This document shows, one piece after another, positions 1 through 5,152 of a stretch of 5,152 bases of DNA. The position numbers and the translations under genes were made by a program. The DNA comes from Paracoccaceae bacterium. GTDB lineage: Bacteria; Pseudomonadota; Alphaproteobacteria; Rhodobacterales; Rhodobacteraceae. The stretch lies in contig WFUK01000112.1 in NCBI GenBank assembly GCA_015485015.1, forward strand, positions 1 to 5,152. The letters run 5' to 3'. Each line of letters begins with the position of its first letter. Position 1 is the stretch's first letter. The notes beneath the pieces were generated by a model. It was not told the DNA's origin, searched no databases, and saw nothing but the letters and a program-made list of their open reading frames with translations.

Positions 1-80
1 CTCTTGTAGTTGCCAATGACAACATGTGCTATATGCACGCAAAATGCCAAAAGAATAGTATGTTTGATCTTGATTCAAAA

Positions 81-94
81 ATCCAGCACTGGAT
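81..94. repeat. 14-bp perfect inverted repeat (ATCCAG-CA-CTGGAT)
   Basis: Two 6-base arms are exactly complementary around a 2-base centre. Just outside them is a second symmetric pair, TTGATC (64-69) and GATCAA (92-97), whose right copy overlaps the right arm. The 2-base loop makes a stable RNA hairpin unlikely, so a dimeric repressor or activator site is the more natural reading. The position, roughly 230 bases before pseB in the AT-rich part of the leader, would suit a promoter-proximal operator. No known regulator consensus was recognised, and a chance palindrome is possible. Confidence 0.3.
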
Positions 95-180
95 CAATCG
101 GCTATCGTTCGTCCTGTGCGCGCACCATTTCTTGTATCTCGCGGCGCGTGGCGCCTCCGATGGGGCGGCCTGACCGGCCG

Positions 181-196
181 GCGCATGGTCATGCGC
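181..196. repeat. 16-bp perfect inverted repeat (GCGCATG-GT-CATGCGC)
   Basis: Two 7-base arms are exactly complementary around a GT centre. It lies in the GC-rich part of the leader, about 130 bases before the pseB start. There is no following T-run, so it is not an intrinsic terminator. The very short centre favours a protein-binding site over an RNA hairpin. The function is unknown. Confidence 0.3.
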
Positions 197-228
197 TTGG
201 GTGCTTTGCGTTTGAGGTTTGGTTTTGC

Positions 229-252
229 GCGCGGCTCAAAAGATAGCCGCGC
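229..252. promoter_or_regulatory. GC-rich stem-loop in the pseB leader (8-bp stem, 8-nt loop)
   Basis: The arms GCGCGGCT (229-236) and AGCCGCGC (245-252) are perfectly complementary and separated by the 8-base loop CAAAAGAT. The stem is almost entirely G/C, so the RNA hairpin should be stable if this part is transcribed. Neither strand shows a T-run directly after the stem, so a canonical intrinsic terminator is not supported. It could be a leader structure affecting transcript stability or a decayed terminator of an upstream gene. Confidence 0.35.
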
Positions 253-297
253 CGCCCTTAAACACTGGCATTCGCAACAAAGGCCGCTTAAATAGGC

Positions 298-311
298 GGG
301 GTAGGCACCCC
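298..311. promoter_or_regulatory. Small hairpin abutting the pseB ribosome-binding site
   Basis: GGGGT (298-302) and ACCCC (307-311) form a perfect 5-bp stem with the 4-base loop AGGC. The stem ends directly before the AAAGAAAGG purine tract that serves as the Shine-Dalgarno of pseB. It does not enclose that tract, so it would not block it outright. It could stabilise the 5' leader or be coincidental. Confidence 0.25.
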
Positions 312-314
312 AAA

Positions 315-320
315 GAAAGG
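315..320 (+). promoter_or_regulatory. Ribosome-binding site of pseB
   Basis: GAAAGG lies within a purine-rich run (312-320), six bases before the ATG at 327. This decides the pseB start. The in-frame ATG at 219 would add 36 arginine-rich residues that lie outside the Rossmann domain, and ATG 327 begins directly with the nucleotide-binding strand. Confidence 0.6.
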
Positions 321-326
321 CTCTCC

Positions 327-1325
327 ATGCTGCAAAATTCAACGATTCTGATTACGGGCGGGACCGGCTCTTTTGGCAATACATTTGTGCCGCTGACATT
401 GGAAAAATATAATCCAAAAAAGATCATTATCTTTTCTCGTGATGAAATGAAGCAATGGGAAATGGCGAAGAAATTCCCCGATGACGACCGCGTGCGGTTT
501 TTCATCGGCGATGTGCGGGATAAAGACCGGCTTTATCGGGCGTTGGACGGGGTGGATTATGTCGTGCATGCGGCGGCCACAAAAATCGTGCCAACCGCCG
601 AATATAACCCGTTTGAATGTGTGAAAACCAATATTAACGGCGCGATGAACCTGATTGATGCCTGCATTGATAAAGGCGTGAAGCGCGTGGTGGCGCTTTC
701 CACCGATAAGGCCAGCAGCCCGGTTAATCTTTACGGGGCCACCAAGCTGGCCTCGGACAAGCTTTTTGTGGCGGGAAATTCCTATTCCGGCGGCCATAAA
801 ACCCGCTTTTCCGTGGTGCGCTATGGCAATGTGATGGGCTCGCGCGGGTCGGTTATTCCGTTTTTTATGTCGATCAAAGACAAGGGCGTGTTGCCGATTA
901 CCGACGATAAAATGACCCGTTTCATGATCACGCTGGAAGAGGGCGTGGACCTTGTCTGGCGGGCGTTTGACGATATGGTAGGTGGCGAGATTTACGTCAA
1001 AAAAATCCCGTCGATGAAGGTGACGGAGCTGGCGCGTGCGATTGCGCCGGAGGCCAGGCAGGAGGTTGTGGGCATTCGCCCCGGTGAAAAGCTGCACGAG
1101 CAGATGATCGGCGAGGAGGATGCGGGTTTTACCTATGAATATGACGGCCACTATAAAATCCTGCCCTCGATCAACAATTGGGGCAGCTCGAAAGAGCGGA
1201 TCAAGGATGGGGTTCAGGTGCCGGAGGGCTTTTGCTATACCAGCGATAATAATGCTGAGTGGATGAGCATTGACGAGCTAAATCAATGGATTAAGGATAA
1301 TGCCGATCATATAGGAAAGGTCTAG
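327..1325 (+). CDS. pseB: UDP-N-acetylglucosamine 4,6-dehydratase (inverting), PseB
   Basis: PseB catalyses the first step of pseudaminic acid synthesis in the cytoplasm. It dehydrates UDP-GlcNAc at C4/C6 with inversion at C5, giving UDP-2-acetamido-2,6-dideoxy-beta-L-arabino-hexos-4-ulose and using a bound NADP(H). The 332-residue protein is close to the usual length of about 330. It is an extended short-chain dehydrogenase with an N-terminal Rossmann motif GGTGSFG (residues 11-17). The catalytic region has STDKA (125-129, the Asp-Lys pair of inverting dehydratases), then YGATK (136-140) with the Tyr and Lys of the YxxxK signature. The C-terminal sugar-nucleotide region includes RPGEKLHE (251-258). 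The soluble, roughly 330-residue form distinguishes it from long membrane-bound FlaA1/WbpM-type enzymes. The start follows a good Shine-Dalgarno. It is the first visible gene of the operon, three bases before pseC. G+C is mixed, with several lines near 40%, lower than in pseC-pseG. Confidence 0.95.
   Translation: MLQNSTILITGGTGSFGNTFVPLTLEKYNPKKIIIFSRDEMKQWEMAKKFPDDDRVRFFIGDVRDKDRLYRALDGVDYVVHAAATKIVPTAEYNPFECVKTNINGAMNLIDACIDKGVKRVVALSTDKASSPVNLYGATKLASDKLFVAGNSYSGGHKTRFSVVRYGNVMGSRGSVIPFFMSIKDKGVLPITDDKMTRFMITLEEGVDLVWRAFDDMVGGEIYVKKIPSMKVTELARAIAPEARQEVVGIRPGEKLHEQMIGEEDAGFTYEYDGHYKILPSINNWGSSKERIKDGVQVPEGFCYTSDNNAEWMSIDELNQWIKDNADHIGKV
1314..1320 (+). promoter_or_regulatory. Ribosome-binding site of pseC inside the end of pseB
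   Basis: GGAAAGG lies in the last codons of pseB, eight bases before the pseC ATG at 1329. It gives pseC its own strong initiation signal while keeping the genes only 3 nt apart. Confidence 0.55.
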
Positions 1326-1328
1326 CCC

Positions 1329-2489
1329 ATGATCCCCTATGGCCGCCACGAGATCAGCCAAGCCGATGTGGACACGGTGATCGACGTGCTGCAAAACCGA
1401 TTTTTGACCCAGGGCGCGCAGGTGCCGGCATTTGAAGAAACCGTGGCTGAATATTGCGGCGCGGGGCAGGGCGTGGCGGTCAATAGCGCCACCTCGGCCT
1501 TGCATATCGCTTGCCTTGCCCTTGGCCTTGGCAAGGGCGATTGGCTTTGGACCAGCCCGCTCACCTTCGTAGCCTCGGCCAATTGCGGGCTTTATTGCGG
1601 GGCGCAGGTCGATTTTGTTGATGTAGACGCGGCAAGCTGGAATATGTGCCCCGAAAAGCTGGAGCAAAAGCTGATCAAGGCCGAGGTGGAAGGGCGGCTG
1701 CCCAAGGTGGTGGTGCCGGTGCATTTGCGCGGCGAGCCTTGTGACATGGCGGCGATCGGGGCGCTGGCCAAGCGCTTTGGCTTCAAGGTGATCGAGGATG
1801 CTTCCCACGCCATTGGCGGCAGCTATGCGGGGCAGAAAATCGGCGCCTGCGTGCATAGTGATATCACGGTATTCAGCTTTCATCCGGTCAAAATTGTCAC
1901 CACCGCCGAGGGCGGTATGGCGATGACCAATAGTAATGAGCTGGCCAGCCGGATGGGGCTTTTCCGCAGCCATGGCATCACACGAGATCCGGGCCTGATG
2001 CAGGGGGAAAGCGATGGCGCGTGGTATTACCAGCAGGTCGAGCTGGGCTATAATTACCGCCTGACAGAGCTGCAAGCCGCGCTTGGCATCAGCCAGATGC
2101 AGCGGCTGGATGAATTTATCACCAAGCGCCACGCGCTGTCCGACCGCTATGATACGCGGCTATCCGGCTTGCCCCTTGCCCTGCCGACGCGGGCCAAGGG
2201 CAATCATTCCGGCCTGCATCTTTACCCCGTGCGCTTGCAGCTTGGCAAAATCAGCCCCTCCCACGCGCAGGTGTTTGACCGGATGCGCGCCGCTGGCATC
2301 GGGGTCAACCTGCATTATATTCCGGTGCATTTGCAGCCCTATTACAAGGCCATGGGCTTTAAAAAGGGCGATTTCCCCGAGGCCGAGCGCTATTATGCCG
2401 AAGCCCTGACCCTGCCGCTCTTCCCCGGCCTGACCGGGGATGAGCAGGATGAGGTGGTGGCGGCGCTGACCGCCGCGATGGCGCTATGA
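1329..2489 (+). CDS. pseC: UDP-4-amino-4,6-dideoxy-N-acetyl-beta-L-altrosamine transaminase, PseC
   Basis: PseC is a pyridoxal-phosphate aminotransferase of the DegT/DnrJ/EryC1 (sugar aminotransferase) family. It moves an amino group, normally from L-glutamate, onto C4 of the PseB product. The 386-residue length is typical. Visible active-site elements in order are: NSATSALH (52-59) in the cofactor phosphate-binding region; EDASHA (156-161), whose Asp157 should face the PLP ring nitrogen; SFHPVK (183-188) with Lys188 as the expected Schiff-base lysine, followed by the family's TTAEGG (191-196); the loop FRSHG (212-216); GYNYRLTELQAALG (240-253); and the C-terminal HYIPVHLQPYY (329-339). All key residues are present and nothing looks truncated. 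The start is preceded by GGAAAGG. The stop overlaps the pseF start as ATGA, indicating translational coupling. Sampled lines here are around 63% G+C. Confidence 0.95.
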   Translation: MIPYGRHEISQADVDTVIDVLQNRFLTQGAQVPAFEETVAEYCGAGQGVAVNSATSALHIACLALGLGKGDWLWTSPLTFVASANCGLYCGAQVDFVDVDAASWNMCPEKLEQKLIKAEVEGRLPKVVVPVHLRGEPCDMAAIGALAKRFGFKVIEDASHAIGGSYAGQKIGACVHSDITVFSFHPVKIVTTAEGGMAMTNSNELASRMGLFRSHGITRDPGLMQGESDGAWYYQQVELGYNYRLTELQAALGISQMQRLDEFITKRHALSDRYDTRLSGLPLALPTRAKGNHSGLHLYPVRLQLGKISPSHAQVFDRMRAAGIGVNLHYIPVHLQPYYKAMGFKKGDFPEAERYYAEALTLPLFPGLTGDEQDEVVAALTAAMAL

Positions 2490-3169
2490 GGGTTGCGGTT
2501 ATTCCGGCGCGGGGCGGCTCCAAGCGCATTCCGGGCAAGAATATAAAGCCCTTTTGTGGCAAGCCAATGATCCTGTGGTCGATCGAGGCCGCCATGCAAA
2601 GCGGCTGCTTTGAGCGCGTGGTGGTTTCCACCGACGCCCCTGAAATCGCCGATCTCGCCAAGGCGCACGGGGCCGAGTTGCCATTTGCCCGCCCCGCCAG
2701 CCTTTCGGATGATTTTACCGGCACCATTCCCGTTATCCGCCACGCCGCCGAGGCGCTTGGCCTGCCCGATGAGGCCGCCCTTTGCTGTCTCTATGCCACT
2801 GCCCCCTTTGTGCAAACCAGCGATATCCGGCGCGGGTTGGAGATGCTGGAAAGCGCAGATATCGACTATGCTTTCTCCGTCACCAGCTATGCTTTCCCGA
2901 TCCAGCGCGCCCTGCGGATCACGCCGGAAAACCGCACCGGGATGTTCACGCCGGAAGCCTTCAACACCCGCTCGCAAGACCTTGAGGAAGCCTTTCACGA
3001 TGCCGGCCAATTCTACTGGGGCCGCGTGGCCGCATGGCGGGCGGAAAAACCGATCTTTGATGCCAATTCCGCCCCCGTTATTCTCCCCCGCGCCCGCGTG
3101 CAGGATATTGACACGCCGGAAGATTGGCAGCGCGCCGAGCTGATGTTCAAAGCCGCAGGGCTGGGCTGA
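2486..3169 (+). CDS. pseF: Pseudaminic acid cytidylyltransferase (CMP-pseudaminic acid synthetase), PseF
   Basis: PseF activates pseudaminic acid with CTP to give CMP-pseudaminic acid and pyrophosphate, the donor for glycosyltransferases. It acts last in the pathway although its gene is third. The 227-residue protein begins directly with the CTP-binding signature of CMP-nonulosonate synthetases: IPARGGSKRIPGKN (residues 6-19). It continues with STDAPEIA (48-55), the core ATAPF (104-108), DAGQFYWG (172-179), which I associate with the PseF branch rather than NeuA sialic acid synthetases, and DIDTPEDW (207-214), with acidic residues that can hold the metal. Its length matches the family. Initiation overlaps the pseC stop by 4 nt (ATGA) with only a weak Shine-Dalgarno, so it likely depends on coupled translation. 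Its stop shares one base with the pseG start. A NeuA-type or legionaminic acid enzyme is the alternative, but the pseB/pseC neighbours argue for pseudaminic acid. Confidence 0.93.
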   Translation: MRVAVIPARGGSKRIPGKNIKPFCGKPMILWSIEAAMQSGCFERVVVSTDAPEIADLAKAHGAELPFARPASLSDDFTGTIPVIRHAAEALGLPDEAALCCLYATAPFVQTSDIRRGLEMLESADIDYAFSVTSYAFPIQRALRITPENRTGMFTPEAFNTRSQDLEEAFHDAGQFYWGRVAAWRAEKPIFDANSAPVILPRARVQDIDTPEDWQRAELMFKAAGLG

Positions 3170-4242
3170 TGCCAAATGCGGCCAAAATCCTGTTTCGCGC
3201 CGATGCCTCGCTGGAGATCGGCACCGGCCATGTGATGCGCTGCCTGACCTTGGCCAAGGCGCTGAAGGGGGCGGAATGCAGCTTTGCCTGCCGCGCCCAT
3301 GAGGGCAGCCTGATTGACCATATCCGCGCTGAAGGATTTGCGGTGCTGGAGCTGCCCATGGGCGAGGCGATGGCTGATGGCCCGCATGGCCAATGGCTCG
3401 GCGCAAGCTGGCAGGCAGACGCGGCGCAAACGGCGGCGGCAGGGCCGCATGACTGGCTGGTGGTGGACCATTACGCGCTGGATGCCCGCTGGGAAGGGGC
3501 CATGCGCCCGCATGCGGCGCGGATCATGGTGATAGACGACCTCGCCGACCGCCCGCATGAGTGCGACCTGCTGCTGGACCAGAACCTTGGCCGCAAGCGC
3601 GAGGATTACGCAGGGCTGGTCAAGCCGGACACGCCCTTGCTGCTCGGGCCGGAATTTGCACTTTTACGACCGGAATTCGCTGAAAGGCGGGCGGAAAGCC
3701 TCGCGCGGCGCGGCGGCGGTCTCAAGCGCCTGCTCATCAGCATGGGCGGGGTGGATCAGCATAATGTCACCGGCGATATTCTGGCGGCGCTGAAGGGCAG
3801 CGCTTTGCCCGAGGGGGTCGAAATCAAGGTGGTGATGGGTCCCCATGCGCCGTGGCTGGCAAAGGTGAAAGCGCAGGCGGATACCATGCCATGGCCTTGC
3901 GAGCTGCTGGTCGGGGTTTCCAACATGGCGGAGCTTATGACGGGCAGCGACCTTGCCATCGGCGCGGCGGGTAGCACCTCTTGGGAGCGCTGCTGCCTTG
4001 GCCTGCCGACATTGGCCCTGGTGCTGGCGGATAATCAGCGCGAGGCGGCAATGGCATTAGGCAAAGCAGGGGCAGCCATCATTTTACCTGATACAGAATT
4101 GGATATTGCACTTCGCGCCGCATTTTCTGATATACTGGCAGATGACAGTGTGCTGGCGCAGCTTTCACTGGCATCCGCGCGTGTAACCGACGGAACGGGG
4201 GCAGAACGCGTTGCAAATGCAATTACCGAGGCAAATTTATGA
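3169..4242 (+). CDS. pseG: UDP-2,4-diacylamido-2,4,6-trideoxy-beta-L-altropyranose hydrolase, PseG
   Basis: PseG removes UDP from the acylated nucleotide sugar with inversion at the anomeric carbon. It releases the free 2,4-diamido-2,4,6-trideoxy-L-altrose that PseI uses. The 357-residue protein has a GT-B-like fold related to MurG. Its N-terminal GTGHVMRC (18-25) contains His21, matching the proposed catalytic His of characterised PseG. It also has VVDHYALD (98-105), IDDLADRPHECDLLLDQN (122-139), the interdomain SMGGVD (191-196), and the nucleotide-binding GAAGSTSWERCCLGLP (265-280) followed by ADNQ (287-290). I chose ATG 3169 because it forms TGATG with the pseF stop and begins just before the conserved core. 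An upstream in-frame ATG at 3124 lies inside pseF and adds non-conserved residues. G+C falls sharply in the last 150 or so bases. No acetyltransferase domain is fused to it. Confidence 0.93.
   Translation: MPNAAKILFRADASLEIGTGHVMRCLTLAKALKGAECSFACRAHEGSLIDHIRAEGFAVLELPMGEAMADGPHGQWLGASWQADAAQTAAAGPHDWLVVDHYALDARWEGAMRPHAARIMVIDDLADRPHECDLLLDQNLGRKREDYAGLVKPDTPLLLGPEFALLRPEFAERRAESLARRGGGLKRLLISMGGVDQHNVTGDILAALKGSALPEGVEIKVVMGPHAPWLAKVKAQADTMPWPCELLVGVSNMAELMTGSDLAIGAAGSTSWERCCLGLPTLALVLADNQREAAMALGKAGAAIILPDTELDIALRAAFSDILADDSVLAQLSLASARVTDGTGAERVANAITEANL
4228..4231 (+). promoter_or_regulatory. Ribosome-binding site of the formyltransferase gene
   Basis: GAGG lies seven bases before the ATG at 4239, within the last codons of pseG. 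It supports that ATG, which also overlaps the pseG stop as ATGA. Confidence 0.45.
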
Positions 4243-4886
4243 AAATAACTGTATTATCCAGTTCGACCACCCATCCTTTATTTAGGTATCTGGAAGGCTG
4301 GGTCCAACGGGCCAACGCACAGCACAATGTTGATCTTGTTCAATCAAAAAATGACCTTACCAACGGGGACATCCTGTTTTTAGTCTCTTGCTCCGAGATT
4401 ATTGATGAAAAAGACCGTATTGGCTACACGAACTCCTTGGTATTACATGCCAGCGATTTACCACTGGGTAGAGGTTGGAGCCCGCATGTATGGCAAATCA
4501 TCGATGGGGCTTCTGAAATTACCGTCAGTTTGCTCGAAGCCGAAAACAAGGTAGATACAGGCCGTATTTGGCACAAAATCAAAGTAGCAATTCCGCCGAC
4601 TGCTTTATGGGACGAGATCAATCATATTTTGTTTACGACCGAACTGGCGCTGATGGATTTTGCCATAGAGCATTCTGGAACCATAGTGCCACAACCACAG
4701 GGCCCCGAAACCACGCCAACATATTACCCAAAGCGCAGCCCGAACGACAGCAGGATTGATCCCGAAAAGTCCATAAAGGAGCAATTCGACTTAATGCGAA
4801 TCTGTGACCCCGATCGGTTTCCGGCCTTTTTCGAGCTTAAGGGTGCGCAATACGCAATTAAACTGGAAAAAATAGATGAAAAATAG
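4239..4886 (+). CDS. Formyl-THF-dependent sugar N-formyltransferase-like protein (probable PseH replacement)
   Basis: This 215-residue protein resembles the catalytic domain of N10-formyltetrahydrofolate formyltransferases (Met-tRNA formyltransferase, ArnA and sugar N-formyltransferases). The key stretch is LHASDLPLGRGWSP (69-82), equivalent to the HxSLLPxxxG core. It is followed by VDTG (105-108), so His70 and Asp106 are 36 residues apart, as in Met-tRNA formyltransferase and ArnA. The catalytic Asn two residues before the His is Val68 here; an Asn sits at 65 instead. The tail PKRSPNDSRID (164-174) and LMRICDPDRFPAFF (185-198) resembles the end of the formyltransferase domain. The C-terminal OB-fold of tRNA formyltransferases is missing, arguing against a tRNA substrate. 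It lies between pseG and pseI, where pseH usually sits, so the inferred role is formylating the C4 amine of the PseC product. I recall the symbol pseJ for such enzymes but am not certain. G+C is about 38-55%. Confidence 0.8.
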   Translation: MKITVLSSSTTHPLFRYLEGWVQRANAQHNVDLVQSKNDLTNGDILFLVSCSEIIDEKDRIGYTNSLVLHASDLPLGRGWSPHVWQIIDGASEITVSLLEAENKVDTGRIWHKIKVAIPPTALWDEINHILFTTELALMDFAIEHSGTIVPQPQGPETTPTYYPKRSPNDSRIDPEKSIKEQFDLMRICDPDRFPAFFELKGAQYAIKLEKIDEK

Positions 4887-5152
4887 TATTTCTATCGCAG
4901 GCAGGCCTATTGGAGGCTCAAGGTCTCCATATGTTATCGCCGAAATGTCTGCCAACCATAATGGTGATCTCGCGGTGGCACTGGAGCTAATCACGGCAGC
5001 CAAAGCCACTGGGGCTGATGCGGTGAAAATTCAGACCTACAGGCCTGATACAATTACGCTAAATTCGGATTTGCCAGATTTCAAAATCACACAGGGATTG
5101 TGGGCAGGCAGAACGCTTTACGAACTTTATGAATGGGCGCATACCCCGTGGG
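4876..5152 (+). CDS. pseI: Pseudaminic acid synthase PseI (N-terminal part, cut by window edge)
   Basis: PseI condenses the 2,4-diamido-trideoxy-altrose released by PseG with phosphoenolpyruvate to form pseudaminic acid, using a divalent metal. It belongs to the NeuB-type synthases. Only the first 92 residues of a protein normally about 350 long are in the window, and the frame is open to the right edge. Visible family signatures are IAEMSANHNG (21-30) with Glu23 and the NHNG turn, AVKIQTY (49-55) with Lys51 in the barrel active site, DTITLNSD (58-65), and GLWAGRTLYELYEWAHTPW (74-92). The last segment is characteristic of PseI rather than sialic acid synthase NeuB. The ATG at 4876 lies 11 bases inside the preceding gene, with GGAAAA (4865-4870) as a modest ribosome-binding site, so translation is probably coupled. 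The C-terminal antifreeze-like (SAF) domain expected of the family would lie beyond the window. Confidence 0.92.
   Translation, partial: MKNSISIAGRPIGGSRSPYVIAEMSANHNGDLAVALELITAAKATGADAVKIQTYRPDTITLNSDLPDFKITQGLWAGRTLYELYEWAHTPW

Larger units (their letters stand above)
1..326. other. Non-coding leader / intergenic region upstream of pseB
   Basis: I see no convincing complete gene in this stretch. The first 110 bases are AT-rich, and bases from about 115 to 310 are GC-rich. A frame on the + strand is open from the left edge (base 3) to a TGA at 171-173. It contains ATGs at 24 and 60, but its translation resembles no family I can name with confidence and it could be chance. The region holds perfect inverted repeats at 81-94, 181-196, 229-252 and 298-311. 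The operon promoter should lie here, but no clean -35/-10 pair is visible. The best partial match is an extended -10-like TGCTATATG at 27-35, without a well-spaced -35. Open frames on both strands lack family resemblance and coding character. Confidence 0.6.

Noticed and set aside
229..260. Intrinsic transcription terminator upstream of pseB
   Set aside because: The stem is strong, but no run of T follows it on either strand, so the second element of an intrinsic terminator is missing.
219..326. N-terminal extension of pseB from the ATG at 219
   Set aside because: It would add 36 arginine-rich residues ahead of the Rossmann strand. It has no good ribosome-binding site and spans the 229-252 stem-loop. 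The ATG at 327 has GAAAGG at proper spacing and gives the normal family length.
94..342. 82-codon open frame on the - strand across the leader
   Set aside because: It overlaps the pseB start and ribosome-binding site, has an arginine/proline-rich composition and resembles no known family.
3124..3168. N-terminal extension of pseG from the ATG at 3124
   Set aside because: The extra 15 residues lie inside the pseF coding region and are not part of the conserved start. The ATG at 3169 forms the TGATG junction typical of this operon.
2393..3406. Long open frame of 337 codons on the - strand across pseF and pseG, with similar ones at 1278-2132 and 339-1151
   Set aside because: These lie wholly antisense to genes with clear catalytic motifs. 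Their translations are rich in Arg, His and Pro and low in complexity, as expected when G/C-biased codons are read on the opposite strand. None shows a recognisable domain.
4239..4886. Methionyl-tRNA formyltransferase (fmt)
   Set aside because: At 215 residues it lacks the C-terminal tRNA-binding domain of fmt (about 310 residues). It also lacks the Asn of the catalytic triad and sits inside a nucleotide-sugar operon.
2486..5152. Legionaminic or sialic acid (neu/leg) pathway instead of pseudaminic acid
   Set aside because: The inverting dehydratase PseB, aminotransferase PseC and hydrolase PseG with its GTGHVMRC motif define the pseudaminic route. The sialic acid route would need a NeuC-type epimerase, which is absent, and the PseI start (GLWAGRTLYELYEWAHTPW) matches PseI.

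Overview
The window carries most of a pseudaminic acid (a nonulosonic, sialic-acid-like sugar) biosynthesis operon. All genes are on the + strand and tightly packed, in the order pseB - pseC - pseF - pseG - formyltransferase-like gene - pseI. The last gene is cut by the right edge. The G+C-rich middle, with strong third-position G/C preference, and the style of the proteins suggest a Gram-negative Pseudomonadota, most likely an alphaproteobacterium. That assignment is inference; no rRNA or other taxonomic marker is present.

Layout. Bases 1-326 hold no convincing gene. They contain an AT-rich left edge, a GC-rich stretch, several perfect short inverted repeats and a Shine-Dalgarno sequence just before pseB, so this is probably the operon leader or promoter region. 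From 327 the genes follow with almost no gaps: pseB/pseC are 3 nt apart, pseC/pseF overlap by 4 nt (ATGA), pseF/pseG by 1 nt (TGATG), pseG/formyltransferase by 4 nt (ATGA), and formyltransferase/pseI by 11 nt. This points to one transcript with translational coupling. No internal promoter or terminator is evident.

How the genes work together. PseB converts UDP-GlcNAc to the 4-keto-6-deoxy-L-arabino sugar and PseC transaminates C4. A transferase then acylates the new 4-amine. PseG removes UDP, PseI condenses the sugar with phosphoenolpyruvate to give the nine-carbon acid, and PseF activates it with CTP to CMP-pseudaminic acid. The acylation slot, normally filled by the GNAT acetyltransferase PseH, is occupied here by a formyl-THF-type formyltransferase homologue. 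The likely product is therefore a 7-N-formyl pseudaminic acid (Pse5Ac7Fo) rather than Pse5Ac7Ac. The final acceptor (flagellin, capsule or LPS) cannot be told, because no glycosyltransferase, Maf or flagellin gene is in view.

Base composition is uneven. Hand counts of 60-base lines give about 60-72% G+C in sampled lines from pseC to most of pseG. Sampled lines give about 37-63% near the end of pseG (from about 4081) and about 38-55% in the formyltransferase gene and start of pseI. pseB is mixed, with many lines near 40%. This suggests a mosaic operon.
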